This document shows, one piece after another, positions 25,852 to 35,293 of a stretch of 63,390 nt of DNA. Under the pieces are notes generated by a model. That model saw only the letters and a list, made by a program, of their open reading frames with translations. It did not search any database and had not been told where the DNA came from. The position numbers and the translations under genes are program-made. The stretch comes from Erythrobacter sanguineus. GTDB lineage: Bacteria > Pseudomonadota > Alphaproteobacteria > Sphingomonadales > Sphingomonadaceae. The number at the start of each line of letters is the position of its first letter. Within the stretch, counting starts at the first letter, position 1. The DNA is taken from NCBI GenBank assembly GCA_945878845.1, contig CAMCUB010000003.1, positions 126,482-189,871 on the forward strand. The letters are read 5' to 3'.

Positions 25852-28800
25852 TTAGTAAGAGGCGCGCACCCCGAGGAAGAAGTACGTCCCTACCGGGCTG
25901 ACCGGGAAGGCCTGTTCGGTGATGAACGGCTTCTTGTTGAAGATGTTGTTCACCCCGCCATAAACCTCGAACTTGTCGCTCGCTTCGTAGCTGAATGACG
26001 CATCGTGAATGAAGGTATCGCTGGCGAGGCCGTTTTCGGGCGAGAGGGTGTCTGCGCCAGTGGTGCCGACATCTTCGATTTCCACGCTGCGCAGAGCCTG
26101 CTTGTCGAGCCAGGTGGTCGACCAGGTCAGGCTGAGGCCCTTCCAACCCCAGGTAAACGCGCCCTGTGCCGACCATTCGGGCCGCTGGATTTCGCCCAGT
26201 TCGGGATCGACGAAGGTAAGGTCCGACGGATCGAAGAAGTTGTCGAGCTTCTCCACCCAGGTGCCGTTGGCATTGAGGGTGAAGCTATGTTCGCCCAGAT
26301 CGAAGCCGTATTGCAGCGCGGCTTCCACCCCGGCGGTTTCCTGCCGGGCGAAGTTGACCGAGGTCTGCCGCAGGAAGGTGAACCCGCCGGTGTTGGGGTT
26401 GCGCGTGATGAGATCGCAGAACCCGTTGTTGATGGTGGCACTGTCGACGCAGTTGTCGACGATGTCCTGTGCCCCCACCGTGTTGATCGCGTCTTCAAGC
26501 TCGATGTTGTAGTAATCGACGCTGACGATGAGGCCCGGGATGAAGGTCGGCGTGATCTGGGCGCCGACGGTCCAGGTTGTGGCCGTTTCCTCGCTCAGGT
26601 TGGGGTTGCCGCTGATCGTGCCCGAGAAGCGCGCGGTGAGCGGATCGACATAGCTGTAGGTGTTGCCGCCAAGATTGGGGTTGAACCCGATCTGCTGGAA
26701 GAATGCGGTGCAGTTCGCCTGACGCAGCGCCGGGTCAGCCCCCTCGACGAGGTTGCCGACATCGCACGGATCGTTCGGGCGGAAGAACGCGCCCTGCGGC
26801 GGGTTGAACAGCTCGTTGATGTTCGGCGCGCGCACTGCGACGGCATAGGTGCCGCGGAACAGGATGTCCTTGGTAGGCGCATAGAGCCCGCCGACGTTCC
26901 AGGTGAAGGTGCCGCCCACGGTCGAGTAGTTTGAATAGCGCGCCGCGCCATTCAGCTCGAGCGTTTCGGCAAAGGGCACCTCTGAAAGGATCGGCACGCG
27001 AACTGCGCCGAACAGGTCATAGACGGTGAACTCGCCGCCAGCATTGCTGATGATCGAGGCCGGGTCGAACACGAGCGAGTTCTGCACCCCGCCGGTGGCA
27101 GCGCCGACCTGCTGGCCTGCCGTGCCGAAGGCGGTCGTCACCGGGATCACCCCGCGCACCAGCGGATCGAAGTTCGAGCTGCTGACTTCCTCGCGGAATT
27201 CGAAGCCCGTGGCAAAGCCCACCGGGCCGCCCGGCAATTCGAGGAACGCGCCGGTATCGCCGGTGAAGATCACGTCGAACACCAGCTGTTCGAGAGCAAA
27301 CTCGTTGACCGTGGTGGCGGTGATGAAGTCGATCGCTTCCTGGCTGATCGAACCCACGCCGCCAAGGATGTTGGCCGGCTTACACTGACCATCGCCCGGA
27401 TTGAAGGTGAAGAACCCGGGATTGCCCGCCGGAATGCCGAACGGAGTGGTGGCCGGCGGCGTGTTGCTGATGTCCGAACGGCAGATCGGCGTGCCCCCCG
27501 GCCCGCGCACCGCGTCGATGGCAGCAAAGAACCTGTCGGTGATGACGCGGTTGTTATCGATGCTGGTCTGCTCGAACCGGCCGTAGTTCCCGCTGACTTC
27601 ATAGCTGAAATGCGGGGTGATCTCGCCCTTCACCCCGGCGACGAAGCGGTAGGTCTCAAACTCGTTCCGGTCGCGGTTAGGGCCAAGGTCAGCCGGGTCG
27701 CGGGTGATGTAGAAGCCCCGGTCCGTGCCGTTGCCGAAGAACAGCTCGCCCACGAAGGGGCGCTGCTGTGCAGTGATGAAGGGGTTGTCCTCGCGCACCG
27801 TCAGCAGGTCGTAGAAGGTGTTGGGCTGGCCCTGGAATTCGGCGGAGTTTGAGACATACTTGCCTTCGAAGAAGAACTTCGCCTCGCTCGACAGCTCGTA
27901 GGACAGGTTGACGTTGACCGAATAGCGCTCGGTTTCCGGTATCAGCGAGTTCTGGTTGAACCCGCCGGGGATGCCCGGGCCGCCAAAGGCGTTGAACAGG
28001 CCGGTGATCTGCCCGTCGCGGAAAACGTTGAGCGAGCCATCAGCGCCGATGACCGCGCAACCGCCCGCCAGCCCGAAGGCGCCGTTGTTGAAGGTCGAGT
28101 TGAAGCCGACCGAGCTTTCAAGACAGTCGGCAATGCCGTTGTTGTTGATATCCGGCCCGTCGGACAGGCCGATATCGCCCGGCGCGATCACCCCGCCGGC
28201 CGACGAGAGCGAGAAGGTGGGGTTGCGCGCGATAAACCGGCGCGGCGCATTGGTGGCGCGGTCGATCAGCGCCTGTTCGGCCGCGGTGAAAACCGGAGCT
28301 GCGCCGAATTCGGCTCGGAAATTGGAGATAAAATCGTTCAGCGAGCTGCCGCTCGGGATCAGGAAGCCGGTCGGGAAGCCGCCTACGCCCACTGCGAAGA
28401 AGTTGCGGAAATTGGGCGTGCTCGCGTTGATATCGCCCGCCTGGAAGCGAAGCGCGGGGTTGTTCTGATCGTCGGCGATATTGTTGCCGCGCGAAAAGCC
28501 GCGGTCGCCGAGCAACAATTCGTCATTGCGGGCATATTCGCCCGAGATGGTGATGTTGCCGCGGCCATCTGCGAAATTGGTCCCCCAGGTCAGGTCGCCA
28601 TTGATGCGCCAGCCATCGCCCTCGGACGAGATGCCGGTCTGGATATTGCCCTGGATCCCTTCGAAATCCTCTTTTAGCACGAAGTTGACCACACCGGTCA
28701 CCGCGTCCGCGCCGTAGATCGACGAGGCCCCGCCGGTCAGCACTTCGACCCGCTCGATCAGCGCAGTCGGGATCGAGTTGACGTCAACCGCCTGTTCGCC

Positions 28801-29244
28801 CGCGACGCCCGAGACGTGGCGGCGGCCATTGACCAGCACCAGCGTGCGGTTGGAACCCAGTCCGCGCAAGTTGAGGATCGACTGGCCAACGGCCTGATTG
28901 AATACGCCGTCGATCGAGCCTTCGGTCGAGGTCGAGGTCGACAGCGCGGGAATGTCGCGCAGGGTGTCGACCACATCGGACGTGCCCGAGCACTGCAATT
29001 CTTCGGCTGTCACCGAAATGATCGGCGCAGCCGAACCAACATTGGGATCGCGGGCAATGCGCGAGCCGGTGACCACGATCGCTTCGCCTGGCTCGGCGGG
29101 CTCGACCTCGGCGGCCGCGAGGTCTTCGGCGGTGATTTCGTCTTCGGCAGCGTTCGCCTGCGCGGGCGCCAGGCCGGCGATCATCAGCGCGGCGGCAAGA
29201 GCGGGAAGCGACGACGACTGGAGAGAGAGCTTGGTAATGCGCAT
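25852..29244 (-). CDS. TonB-dependent receptor (second)
   Basis: The ATG at 29244 with AGGA seven bases upstream gives 1130 residues; the longer open frame to 29460 is not family-like. Signal peptide residues 1-32 end in ANAAE. The plug contains EAIVVTGSRIARDPN, LRGLGSNRTLVLVNGRRH and SIYGADAVTGVVNFVLK, wording typical of the oar/IPR-type TonB receptors of sphingomonads. The barrel ends GTYFFLGVRASY. It imports an unknown ligand across the outer membrane. No substrate-specific enzymes lie beside it, unlike the receptor at 6185. It is convergent with the acyl-CoA dehydrogenase. Confidence 0.92.
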   Translation of the reverse strand: MRITKLSLQSSSLPALAAALMIAGLAPAQANAAEDEITAEDLAAAEVEPAEPGEAIVVTGSRIARDPNVGSAAPIISVTAEELQCSGTSDVVDTLRDIPALSTSTSTEGSIDGVFNQAVGQSILNLRGLGSNRTLVLVNGRRHVSGVAGEQAVDVNSIPTALIERVEVLTGGASSIYGADAVTGVVNFVLKEDFEGIQGNIQTGISSEGDGWRINGDLTWGTNFADGRGNITISGEYARNDELLLGDRGFSRGNNIADDQNNPALRFQAGDINASTPNFRNFFAVGVGGFPTGFLIPSGSSLNDFISNFRAEFGAAPVFTAAEQALIDRATNAPRRFIARNPTFSLSSAGGVIAPGDIGLSDGPDINNNGIADCLESSVGFNSTFNNGAFGLAGGCAVIGADGSLNVFRDGQITGLFNAFGGPGIPGGFNQNSLIPETERYSVNVNLSYELSSEAKFFFEGKYVSNSAEFQGQPNTFYDLLTVREDNPFITAQQRPFVGELFFGNGTDRGFYITRDPADLGPNRDRNEFETYRFVAGVKGEITPHFSYEVSGNYGRFEQTSIDNNRVITDRFFAAIDAVRGPGGTPICRSDISNTPPATTPFGIPAGNPGFFTFNPGDGQCKPANILGGVGSISQEAIDFITATTVNEFALEQLVFDVIFTGDTGAFLELPGGPVGFATGFEFREEVSSSNFDPLVRGVIPVTTAFGTAGQQVGAATGGVQNSLVFDPASIISNAGGEFTVYDLFGAVRVPILSEVPFAETLELNGAARYSNYSTVGGTFTWNVGGLYAPTKDILFRGTYAVAVRAPNINELFNPPQGAFFRPNDPCDVGNLVEGADPALRQANCTAFFQQIGFNPNLGGNTYSYVDPLTARFSGTISGNPNLSEETATTWTVGAQITPTFIPGLIVSVDYYNIELEDAINTVGAQDIVDNCVDSATINNGFCDLITRNPNTGGFTFLRQTSVNFARQETAGVEAALQYGFDLGEHSFTLNANGTWVEKLDNFFDPSDLTFVDPELGEIQRPEWSAQGAFTWGWKGLSLTWSTTWLDKQALRSVEIEDVGTTGADTLSPENGLASDTFIHDASFSYEASDKFEVYGGVNNIFNKKPFITEQAFPVSPVGTYFFLGVRASY

Positions 29245-29616
29245 GTTATGTCCTCGCGTGGAAAGGGTCGGGACAGGGACTGGAACCGCGCAAATGTGCG
29301 ATGCCGGGCCATATCGTATTCGCCAGGTGTGCTGCCTGTCCGGGCCTGAGCCCTTGCGGCGCGTCCTGTACGGTCCTTCCTGCGCGAGGTCAGATTTCGG
29401 AGCCTGCGGGCCCGGTTTGTCTGCCCCCAGACGAATGTTGCGCCAGTGATCTGGCTCCAACCCTTCCGGTATTACGATCCGGCGTTTTCGTGGTTAGTGG
29501 TCATTCGACGTAGTTTGTTGCGCGCCCGGAGAGGTGTGATGCAATGGCAACAGGAAGCAGCATCATCGCCAAATTGCAGGGCTGGCGCGCGCGCGCTGCT
29601 CTGCTAGCACCCGGGC
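29245..29616. other. Intergenic region of 372 bp, no gene seen
   Basis: This divergent gap between the TonB receptor and the Mcd-like gene holds no convincing ORF on either strand and no repeat that I can recognise. It must contain the two promoters. Base composition is slightly less GC-rich between 29455 and 29550. Confidence 0.4.
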
Positions 29617-31278
29617 ATGAGTGATTGGACGACGGCGGCGCAGGCGGCTCTTGGGGCGGCGCGGGACTATTCGGAAAGCGTGCGGCAGGCGGTGGCGGCG
29701 GTGGTCGCCCCGCAAGGCACGCCTGATGCAGGCCTGCTGACGCGCGAGCAGCACCGCGTTCACGGCTTTGCCTGGGTGGCGGCGAGCATCGCCGCGCTCG
29801 AGGCGACGGCCGACTGGGCGGCGCGCGCCGAGCGGGCGGGGCGGTTCGGGCCGGCAGAGGAACTCACCCTGCGTATCGGCTTTGGCGAATACCTCGCGCA
29901 GATCGTTTACGGCGTGCCGATGAGCGCGCAGGAAGTGGTGCGTCCGGCAGCGCTCGGAACCGCGGACGCCGCGCGCGCGCTCGCGGCGCATCCGGCGGTC
30001 GCGCGCTTCCTTGCCGAGGGCAGTACGCCCGAAACCCGCAGCCTCCTCGCCGCGCTGCTGGTTGACGGTGTGCGGCCCGATGAAGGGCTGGGCGACGAGG
30101 CGCTCGACCTCGTCCGCGACCAGATGCGCGGCTTCACGGCCACGGCGATCACGCCCCATGCGCATCAGTGGCACCTCGCCGACGCACTGATCCCGGACAG
30201 CGTCATCGCCGAGATGGCGGCGCTCGGCGTTTTCGGCGTGTGCATCCCGGAAAGCCATGGCGGGCTCGGCCTCGGCAAGCTGGCGATGGCGGTGGTCTCG
30301 GAGGAATTGTCGCGCGGGTGGATTTGTGCCGGCAGCCTCGGCACCCGCTCGGAAATCGCGGGCGAACTGATCGCCGAGAACGGCACGCCCGAGCAGAAGG
30401 CCAAGTGGCTGCCGCGCATCGCCGACGGCTCGTGCCTGCCGACCGCGGTCTTCACCGAGCCCGACACCGGCAGCGATCTCGCCGCCGTGCGTACTCGGGG
30501 GCAGCGGGCGGCGGATGGCAGCTGGCTTGTGACGGGGGCGAAGACCTGGATCACCCATGCGGCGCGCGCCGATCTCATGACAATGCTGGTGCGCACCGAT
30601 CCGGCGCAACCGGGCTATGCGGGCCTCTCGATGCTGCTGGCGGAAAAGACGCGCGGCAGCGATGGCACGCCTTTCCCTGACGCATGCATCGAGGGCAGCG
30701 AGATCGAGGTGCTCGGCTACCGCGGGATGAAGGAATATGCGCTGGGGCTCGATGGCTTTGCGGTAGCGGCCGACGGGCTACTCGGGGCGCGCGAGGGGCA
30801 GGGCTTCAAGCAGCTGATGCGCACCTTCGAGGGCGCACGCATCCAGACCGCCGCGCGGGCGGTGGGCGTGGCGTGGAACGCCTTTGACCTTGCCCTGGAA
30901 TACGCGCTGGGCAGGAAACAGTTCGGGCAGGCGCTGACACAGTTCCCGCGGGTCGCCGACAAGCTCGCGTTGATGGCGGCCGAGACCGTCATGGCGCGCG
31001 AGCTTACCTATGCCGCGGCACGCGCCAAGGATTCAGGGGCACGCTGCGATATCGAGGCGGGGATGGCCAAGCTGCTGGCGGCCCGCGCGGCGTGGGGCGC
31101 GGCGGACAACGCGGTGCAGATCCACGGCGGCAACGGCTATGCGCTCGAATACCCAATCAGCCGGGTGCTGTGCGATGCACGCATTCTCAACATCTTCGAG
31201 GGCGCAGCCGAGATCCAGGCGCAGGTGATCGGGCGCGGGTTGCTGGCCGGGCAGGCGCGCGCCGCTGCGGCAGCCTAA
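29617..31278 (+). CDS. mcd: Acyl-CoA dehydrogenase with N-terminal extension, probable (2S)-methylsuccinyl-CoA dehydrogenase
   Basis: At 553 residues it is about 170 longer than ordinary acyl-CoA dehydrogenases. The N-terminal extension contains [16 protein letters not shown] and [21 protein letters not shown], which resemble the extension of methylsuccinyl-CoA dehydrogenase of the ethylmalonyl-CoA pathway (acetyl-CoA assimilation without isocitrate lyase). The catalytic core follows with [30 protein letters not shown] and [17 protein letters not shown]. The family match is from memory of the Rhodobacter enzyme and is not proven; other pathway genes (ccr, ecm, mch) are not in this window. Its stop overlaps the convergent response regulator stop by four bases. 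Confidence 0.68.
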   Translation: MSDWTTAAQAALGAARDYSESVRQAVAAVVAPQGTPDAGLLTREQHRVHGFAWVAASIAALEATADWAARAERAGRFGPAEELTLRIGFGEYLAQIVYGVPMSAQEVVRPAALGTADAARALAAHPAVARFLAEGSTPETRSLLAALLVDGVRPDEGLGDEALDLVRDQMRGFTATAITPHAHQWHLADALIPDSVIAEMAALGVFGVCIPESHGGLGLGKLAMAVVSEELSRGWICAGSLGTRSEIAGELIAENGTPEQKAKWLPRIADGSCLPTAVFTEPDTGSDLAAVRTRGQRAADGSWLVTGAKTWITHAARADLMTMLVRTDPAQPGYAGLSMLLAEKTRGSDGTPFPDACIEGSEIEVLGYRGMKEYALGLDGFAVAADGLLGAREGQGFKQLMRTFEGARIQTAARAVGVAWNAFDLALEYALGRKQFGQALTQFPRVADKLALMAAETVMARELTYAAARAKDSGARCDIEAGMAKLLAARAAWGAADNAVQIHGGNGYALEYPISRVLCDARILNIFEGAAEIQAQVIGRGLLAGQARAAAAA

Positions 31279-31736
31279 AGCACCCGGCGGAAGGGCACCT
31301 GAGGCAGCACCGCGCGCATCGGATCGGGCAGGACCGCAGCCTTCAGATCGACATGGCGCGGACGGTCGCCGCGCAGCTTGAAGATGCGCCGCACCCGCGC
31401 GACCAGATCAGCGGGCTCAAAAGGCTTGGAGACGAAATCCTGCGCGCCTGCATAGATCGCCTGCAACTGGTCCTGCTCGCCGTTCATCGCAGTGAACATC
31501 ATCACCGGCAGATCGTACAGCGCGCTGGAACGCCGCAGTCGGCGCAGCAGGGTCATGCCGGATTCGCCCGGCATCGACTGGTCGAGCAGCAGCAGGTCGG
31601 GGCGCTTCTTCTGCACGCAGGTCCACGCCGCCGCAGCGCTGGTCACCCAGCCGCAGGCATAGCCTGCATCGATCAGCACTTCGCTCGCGAGTTCGGCGAT
31701 CAGTTCGTCGTCATCGGCAATCAGGATACGGGCCAT
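31275..31736 (-). CDS. Single-domain response regulator (CheY-like)
   Basis: The ATG at 31736 gives 153 residues; the frame continues open upstream to 32612 only as an antisense shadow of the phosphatase gene. It is one receiver domain: acidic pair at D8-D9/D10, phospho-acceptor D52 in [14 protein letters not shown]82 and K104 in SKPFEP. A roughly 30-residue tail follows without a DNA-binding or enzymatic output domain. It should relay phosphate to or from an unidentified histidine kinase. No kinase gene is adjacent, so the partner is unknown. Confidence 0.88.
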   Translation of the reverse strand: MARILIADDDELIAELASEVLIDAGYACGWVTSAAAAWTCVQKKRPDLLLLDQSMPGESGMTLLRRLRRSSALYDLPVMMFTAMNGEQDQLQAIYAGAQDFVSKPFEPADLVARVRRIFKLRGDRPRHVDLKAAVLPDPMRAVLPQVPFRRVL

Positions 31737-31880
31737 GGGGGCGTCCGGGTTGGTGTTGGCAAATGCCGGGTTAACCAAACAAGGGTTTGATCCGGCCTTC
31801 CGGCCCCCTCCGGAGCAATCCCTAAGCGCGCACCGGGCGCGTCTTGCCCCTGTCTTGCAGGGCTGTAAGGGTCGGCTGCG

Positions 31881-32696
31881 ATGACCAGCGATTCTCTTCA
31901 AGCAGCCCCGGAGGCCGCCCGCATCGGCCCCTTCTATGTCACCGAGGGGATCCATAATCTGCGCGATTATGGCGGCTATGCCGTGCCCGGCGCAGGGCGG
32001 GTGCGCACGGGCTTGCTGCTGCGCTCGGGCCAGCACATGGAGGCGAGCGATGCGGACCTTGCGCTGATCGAGGCGCTCGACATCCGCACGGTGATCGACC
32101 TGCGCGGCAACAGCGAGCGCGAGGGGTTTCCGTGCAGGCGCCATGCGAAGTTTGCAGCGCAAGTGATTGCCTATGAAGGTGAAACTTCGAACTCGCCGCC
32201 GCATGAGGGCGGCGGCGGGCAGATCACCATGACCGCCGAGAAGGCGCGCGAGCGGATGCTGGCGGTCTATACCCGCATGCCGGTCAACCCGGCGATGATC
32301 TGGGTGTTTCGCGAATATTTCAACGCCTTGGATGCGAACGACGGTGGCAGCCTCGTCCATTGCTTTGCCGGCAAGGACCGCACCGGGATCGCGGCGAGCC
32401 TGCTGCTCCACGTCCTTGGCGTGCACCATGACGATGTGGTCGCGGAATTCCTGTTGACCAATGAAGCGCCCACCCGCGCGATCCTCGAGCGCCAGTCGCT
32501 CCCCCGGATGGAAGCGCATTACGGCACCATCGACCCTGAGGCCCTCCACAACCTGATGGGGGTTCTGCCAGAGTATATCAAGACTTACATCGCGAAGGTG
32601 ACAGAAGATCACGGCTCGCTCGATGCCTACCTTGCGACAATCTTAGGTGTGGATGGCCCAAGAAAAGAGCGTCTGCGCGCGAAGCTCGTGGCGTGA
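31881..32696 (+). CDS. Tyrosine-protein phosphatase (Y_phosphatase3 type)
   Basis: A 271-residue cytosolic protein with the PTP loop HCFAGKDRTG, so C161 is the nucleophile and R167 binds phosphate; K165 and D166 place it with the HCxxGKDRT (PtpB-like) group, which includes dual protein/lipid phosphatases. The N-terminal NLRDYGGYAVPGAGRVRTG box and RTVIDLRG are family landmarks. It is followed by trxB on the same strand after about 60 bp. Physiological substrate is unknown. Confidence 0.85.
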   Translation: MTSDSLQAAPEAARIGPFYVTEGIHNLRDYGGYAVPGAGRVRTGLLLRSGQHMEASDADLALIEALDIRTVIDLRGNSEREGFPCRRHAKFAAQVIAYEGETSNSPPHEGGGGQITMTAEKARERMLAVYTRMPVNPAMIWVFREYFNALDANDGGSLVHCFAGKDRTGIAASLLLHVLGVHHDDVVAEFLLTNEAPTRAILERQSLPRMEAHYGTIDPEALHNLMGVLPEYIKTYIAKVTEDHGSLDAYLATILGVDGPRKERLRAKLVA

Positions 32697-32756
32697 CATT
32701 CCGGCGGCCAAACCCCATATCGCTTGGCTGAGAATCCCGACCGAGGCACCCCAGAC

Positions 32757-33728
32757 ATGGCCACCCACACCACCAAGATGCTCATCATCGGCTCCGGCCC
32801 GGCAGGCTATTCGGCCGCGATCTATGCCGCGCGCGCGATGCTGGAGCCGATCGTCGTCCAGGGCCTCCAGCCCGGCGGCCAGCTGACCATCACCACCGAT
32901 GTCGAAAACTATCCCGGTTACCGCGACGTGGTGCAGGGCCCGTGGCTGATGGAGGAAATGCGCGCCCAGGCCGAACATGTCGGCACGCGCATGATCTGGG
33001 ACACAATCGTCACGGTGGATCTCGACAACGGCTCGCCCTTCCGCGCCATCGGTGACAGCGGCGACGAATATATCGCCGATTGCGTGGTGATCTGCACCGG
33101 CGCGCAGGCCAAGTGGCTGGGCGTGCCGGGCGAGCAGGCCTTGGGCGGCAAGGGTGTTTCGGCTTGTGCGACCTGCGACGGGTTCTTCTACCGCGGCAAG
33201 AAAGTCGCGGTGATCGGCGGCGGCAACACTGCGGTGGAAGAGGCGCTCTACCTCACCAACCATTCCGACAACGTCACCCTGATCCACCGCCGCGACAGCT
33301 TGCGGGCCGAGAAGATCCTGCAGGAGCGGCTGTTCGCCAACCCCAAGATCACCGTGATCTGGAACAAGGCGGTCGACAGCTTCGAGGCGGGCGAGAACGG
33401 CATGCTCCACCACCTCGCGCTGACCGACACGGTGACCGGCGAGGCCAGCACCCTTGAGGCTGACGGCGCTTTCGTCGCGATCGGCCACGCGCCGGCGACC
33501 TCGCTGTTCGTGGGCAAGCTGCCGATGGACGAGAGCGGCTATCTGCTGACCGAGCCCGGCTCCCCCAAGACCGCGATCCCCGGCGTGTTCGCGGCCGGTG
33601 ACGTGACCGACCACGTCTATCGTCAGGCGGTGACTGCGGCGGGCATGGGCTGCATGGCCGCGCTCGACGGCGAGCGCTGGCTCGCTTCGCGCGCGCACGC
33701 CGAGCAGCAGGCCGAAGCGGCGGAATAG
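32757..33728 (+). CDS. trxB: Thioredoxin-disulfide reductase
   Basis: From the ATG at 32757 the protein is 323 residues, the usual TrxB length; an upstream in-frame start at 32724 adds 11 residues not seen in the family. Residues 9-15 carry the FAD-binding IIGSGPAG, the redox pair is C137 and C140 in ACATCDGFF, the NADPH motif is VIGGGNTAVEEA, and the FAD-binding end reads GVFAAGDVTD. It reduces oxidised thioredoxin with NADPH in the cytosol. A short gap to the MAPEG genes follows, which are convergent. Confidence 0.95.
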   Translation: MATHTTKMLIIGSGPAGYSAAIYAARAMLEPIVVQGLQPGGQLTITTDVENYPGYRDVVQGPWLMEEMRAQAEHVGTRMIWDTIVTVDLDNGSPFRAIGDSGDEYIADCVVICTGAQAKWLGVPGEQALGGKGVSACATCDGFFYRGKKVAVIGGGNTAVEEALYLTNHSDNVTLIHRRDSLRAEKILQERLFANPKITVIWNKAVDSFEAGENGMLHHLALTDTVTGEASTLEADGAFVAIGHAPATSLFVGKLPMDESGYLLTEPGSPKTAIPGVFAAGDVTDHVYRQAVTAAGMGCMAALDGERWLASRAHAEQQAEAAE

Positions 33729-33778
33729 GATTTTCCGGTGCCTCCCCATCCGCAAGCGGACGGAGAGGGACGGATATG

Positions 33779-34207
33779 TCAGAACACCCCGATCGCGGCG
33801 TGGAGGATCAGCGCCATCAGGACGAGGCTCGACAGCGCGAACAGCGCAAAGCGCACCGCCACCTTGTTCCAGGTCGCCTGCACGATCGAGTGCAGCACCC
33901 GCAAGACCACATAGGCCCAGGCCAGCGTGGTGTTGAAGCCATCGCCCTGACCGATGATCGCCAGCACGATCGCCACCGCGTAGAAGAGCGTCGGCGCCTC
34001 GTGCAGGTGGTTGTAGTTGTCCGCCTTCCAGCTCACATTGTCGGGCAGTTGAGCGCGCAAGCTCGCCCCGGTCGTGCCGACCATGCCCTTGGCATCCAGC
34101 CCCGCCTTGAGCATCGCCGGGATGCGGGTCGCATACATCCACACCCACATCACCATCGTCCACGCCAGCAGCGCGACGACGGGTTGAAGAATGTCCATTC
34201 CGATCAT
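33779..34207 (-). CDS. MAPEG-family membrane protein (1)
   Basis: A 142-residue inner-membrane protein with four hydrophobic segments. The pattern NYNHLHEAPTLFYAV followed by AWAYVVLRVLHSIVQA is the MAPEG signature (membrane-associated eicosanoid and glutathione metabolism). Bacterial members include microsomal-glutathione-transferase-like proteins, but the activity of this branch is unknown. It lies directly after a second MAPEG gene on the same strand (10 bp gap), apparently a tandem duplication. Confidence 0.85.
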   Translation of the reverse strand: MIGMDILQPVVALLAWTMVMWVWMYATRIPAMLKAGLDAKGMVGTTGASLRAQLPDNVSWKADNYNHLHEAPTLFYAVAIVLAIIGQGDGFNTTLAWAYVVLRVLHSIVQATWNKVAVRFALFALSSLVLMALILHAAIGVF

Positions 34208-34217
34208 GTTCGTCTCC

Positions 34218-34667
34218 TTAAGCCGGAAGTGCCGAGGGGTCGGCCAGCAGCGTCGCCGCGCAGGCCCGCAGGGCCAGCGCCACCAGCACCAGCGTGGAGG
34301 TCATGAACAGCAGGAACCGCACCGGAACCTTGTTGACCGTCGCCTGCCAGATCGAGTGCATGACCCGCAAGCCCACATAGGCCCAGGCGAGCCCGACATC
34401 GACTGCGCCAGCACCCATGATCGCCAGAATCACGACCGTCGGATAAAACACCGTCGGCTGTTCGGCGAGGTGCGAGTAGTTGTGCGAGGGCCAGTTGATC
34501 TTCGGATCGACCACCCCTTCGAGATCCTGACCGCGCCCGCCCGGCCGCGCGCCGAGGTCAATCCCGGCCTTCTTCAATGCCGGCAGGCGCACCCCGGCGG
34601 TCCAGAACAGCATGACGAGCGTCCACACCACCAGCACGGCGGCGGGCGCGAGTATTTGCGCTTGCAT
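34218..34667 (-). CDS. MAPEG-family membrane protein (2)
   Basis: From the ATG at 34667 it is 149 residues; the frame open to 34736 has no family-like sequence. Four hydrophobic segments; NYSHLAEQPTVFYPTV and AWAYVGLRVMHSIWQATVNKVPVRF parallel the first MAPEG protein almost segment by segment. The two probably form an operon and may form hetero-oligomers, as MAPEG proteins are usually trimers; that is inference. It is divergent from csaA with a 92-bp gap. Confidence 0.84.
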   Translation of the reverse strand: MQAQILAPAAVLVVWTLVMLFWTAGVRLPALKKAGIDLGARPGGRGQDLEGVVDPKINWPSHNYSHLAEQPTVFYPTVVILAIMGAGAVDVGLAWAYVGLRVMHSIWQATVNKVPVRFLLFMTSTLVLVALALRACAATLLADPSALPA

Positions 34668-34759
34668 CGATTGATCCCCTTGGAGCCTCTCTTCGTCGTA
34701 CAGAGTGCGAGGGGCGCAATGGATTGTCAAACGCAACCTATCCGCTAGCCTCCTGCTCC

Positions 34760-35131
34760 ATGCACCTTGTCCACGATCCCGCCGCGCCGCCTGCCGAAGC
34801 GATCACCTTCGACGACTTCCTCAAGGTCGATATCCGCGCGGGCCGCATCATCCGCGCCGAGCCCTTCCCCGAGGCGAGGAAGCCCTCGCTCAAGCTCACC
34901 ATCGACTTCGGCGAGGGGGTGGGGATCAAGCGGTCATCGGCCCAGATCGCCGAACTCTACACGCCCGAAGCGCTGGAGGGCCGGATGGTCGCCGCCGTGG
35001 TCAACTTCCCGCCGCGCCAGATCGGTAAGTTCCTGTCCGAGGTGCTGACGCTGGGTTTTCCCGATGCGCAAGGCCGGGTGGTGCTGTTTGCGCCCGACAG
35101 CGACGTGCCGCCGGGCGCGCGGCTGTTCTAA
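34760..35131 (+). CDS. csaA: tRNA-binding protein CsaA
   Basis: The ATG at 34760 gives 123 residues; the TTG at 34724 is an in-frame alternative with no support. ITFDDFLKVDIRAGRIIRAEPFP is the opening of the EMAP-II-like tRNA-binding OB fold, and VAAVVNFPPRQIGKFLSEVLTLGF its continuation. CsaA is a small homodimer with chaperone-like, protein-export-related activity and binds tRNA. There is no obvious ribosome site, so translation efficiency or start choice remains open. Stand-alone gene. Confidence 0.9.
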   Translation: MHLVHDPAAPPAEAITFDDFLKVDIRAGRIIRAEPFPEARKPSLKLTIDFGEGVGIKRSSAQIAELYTPEALEGRMVAAVVNFPPRQIGKFLSEVLTLGFPDAQGRVVLFAPDSDVPPGARLF

Positions 35132-35293
35132 CCGGCCGCCACGATTGCGATGTCCAGAATGTCCGCCGACAAGCCGGTCGCGACGGTTAACCGAGGTGCG
35201 CCGGGCAATGCTGTGCAGGGATTGCTGCATCGGGGCCTCGCTTGCCATGAAGCGGCAAGGGGGGCGGCGCAGGCGCGCGCGGGTAGCGGGAAA

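Noticed and set aside
33728..33778. Terminator after trxB
   Set aside because: The imperfect stem around CCGCAAGCGG is too short and has no T-run.
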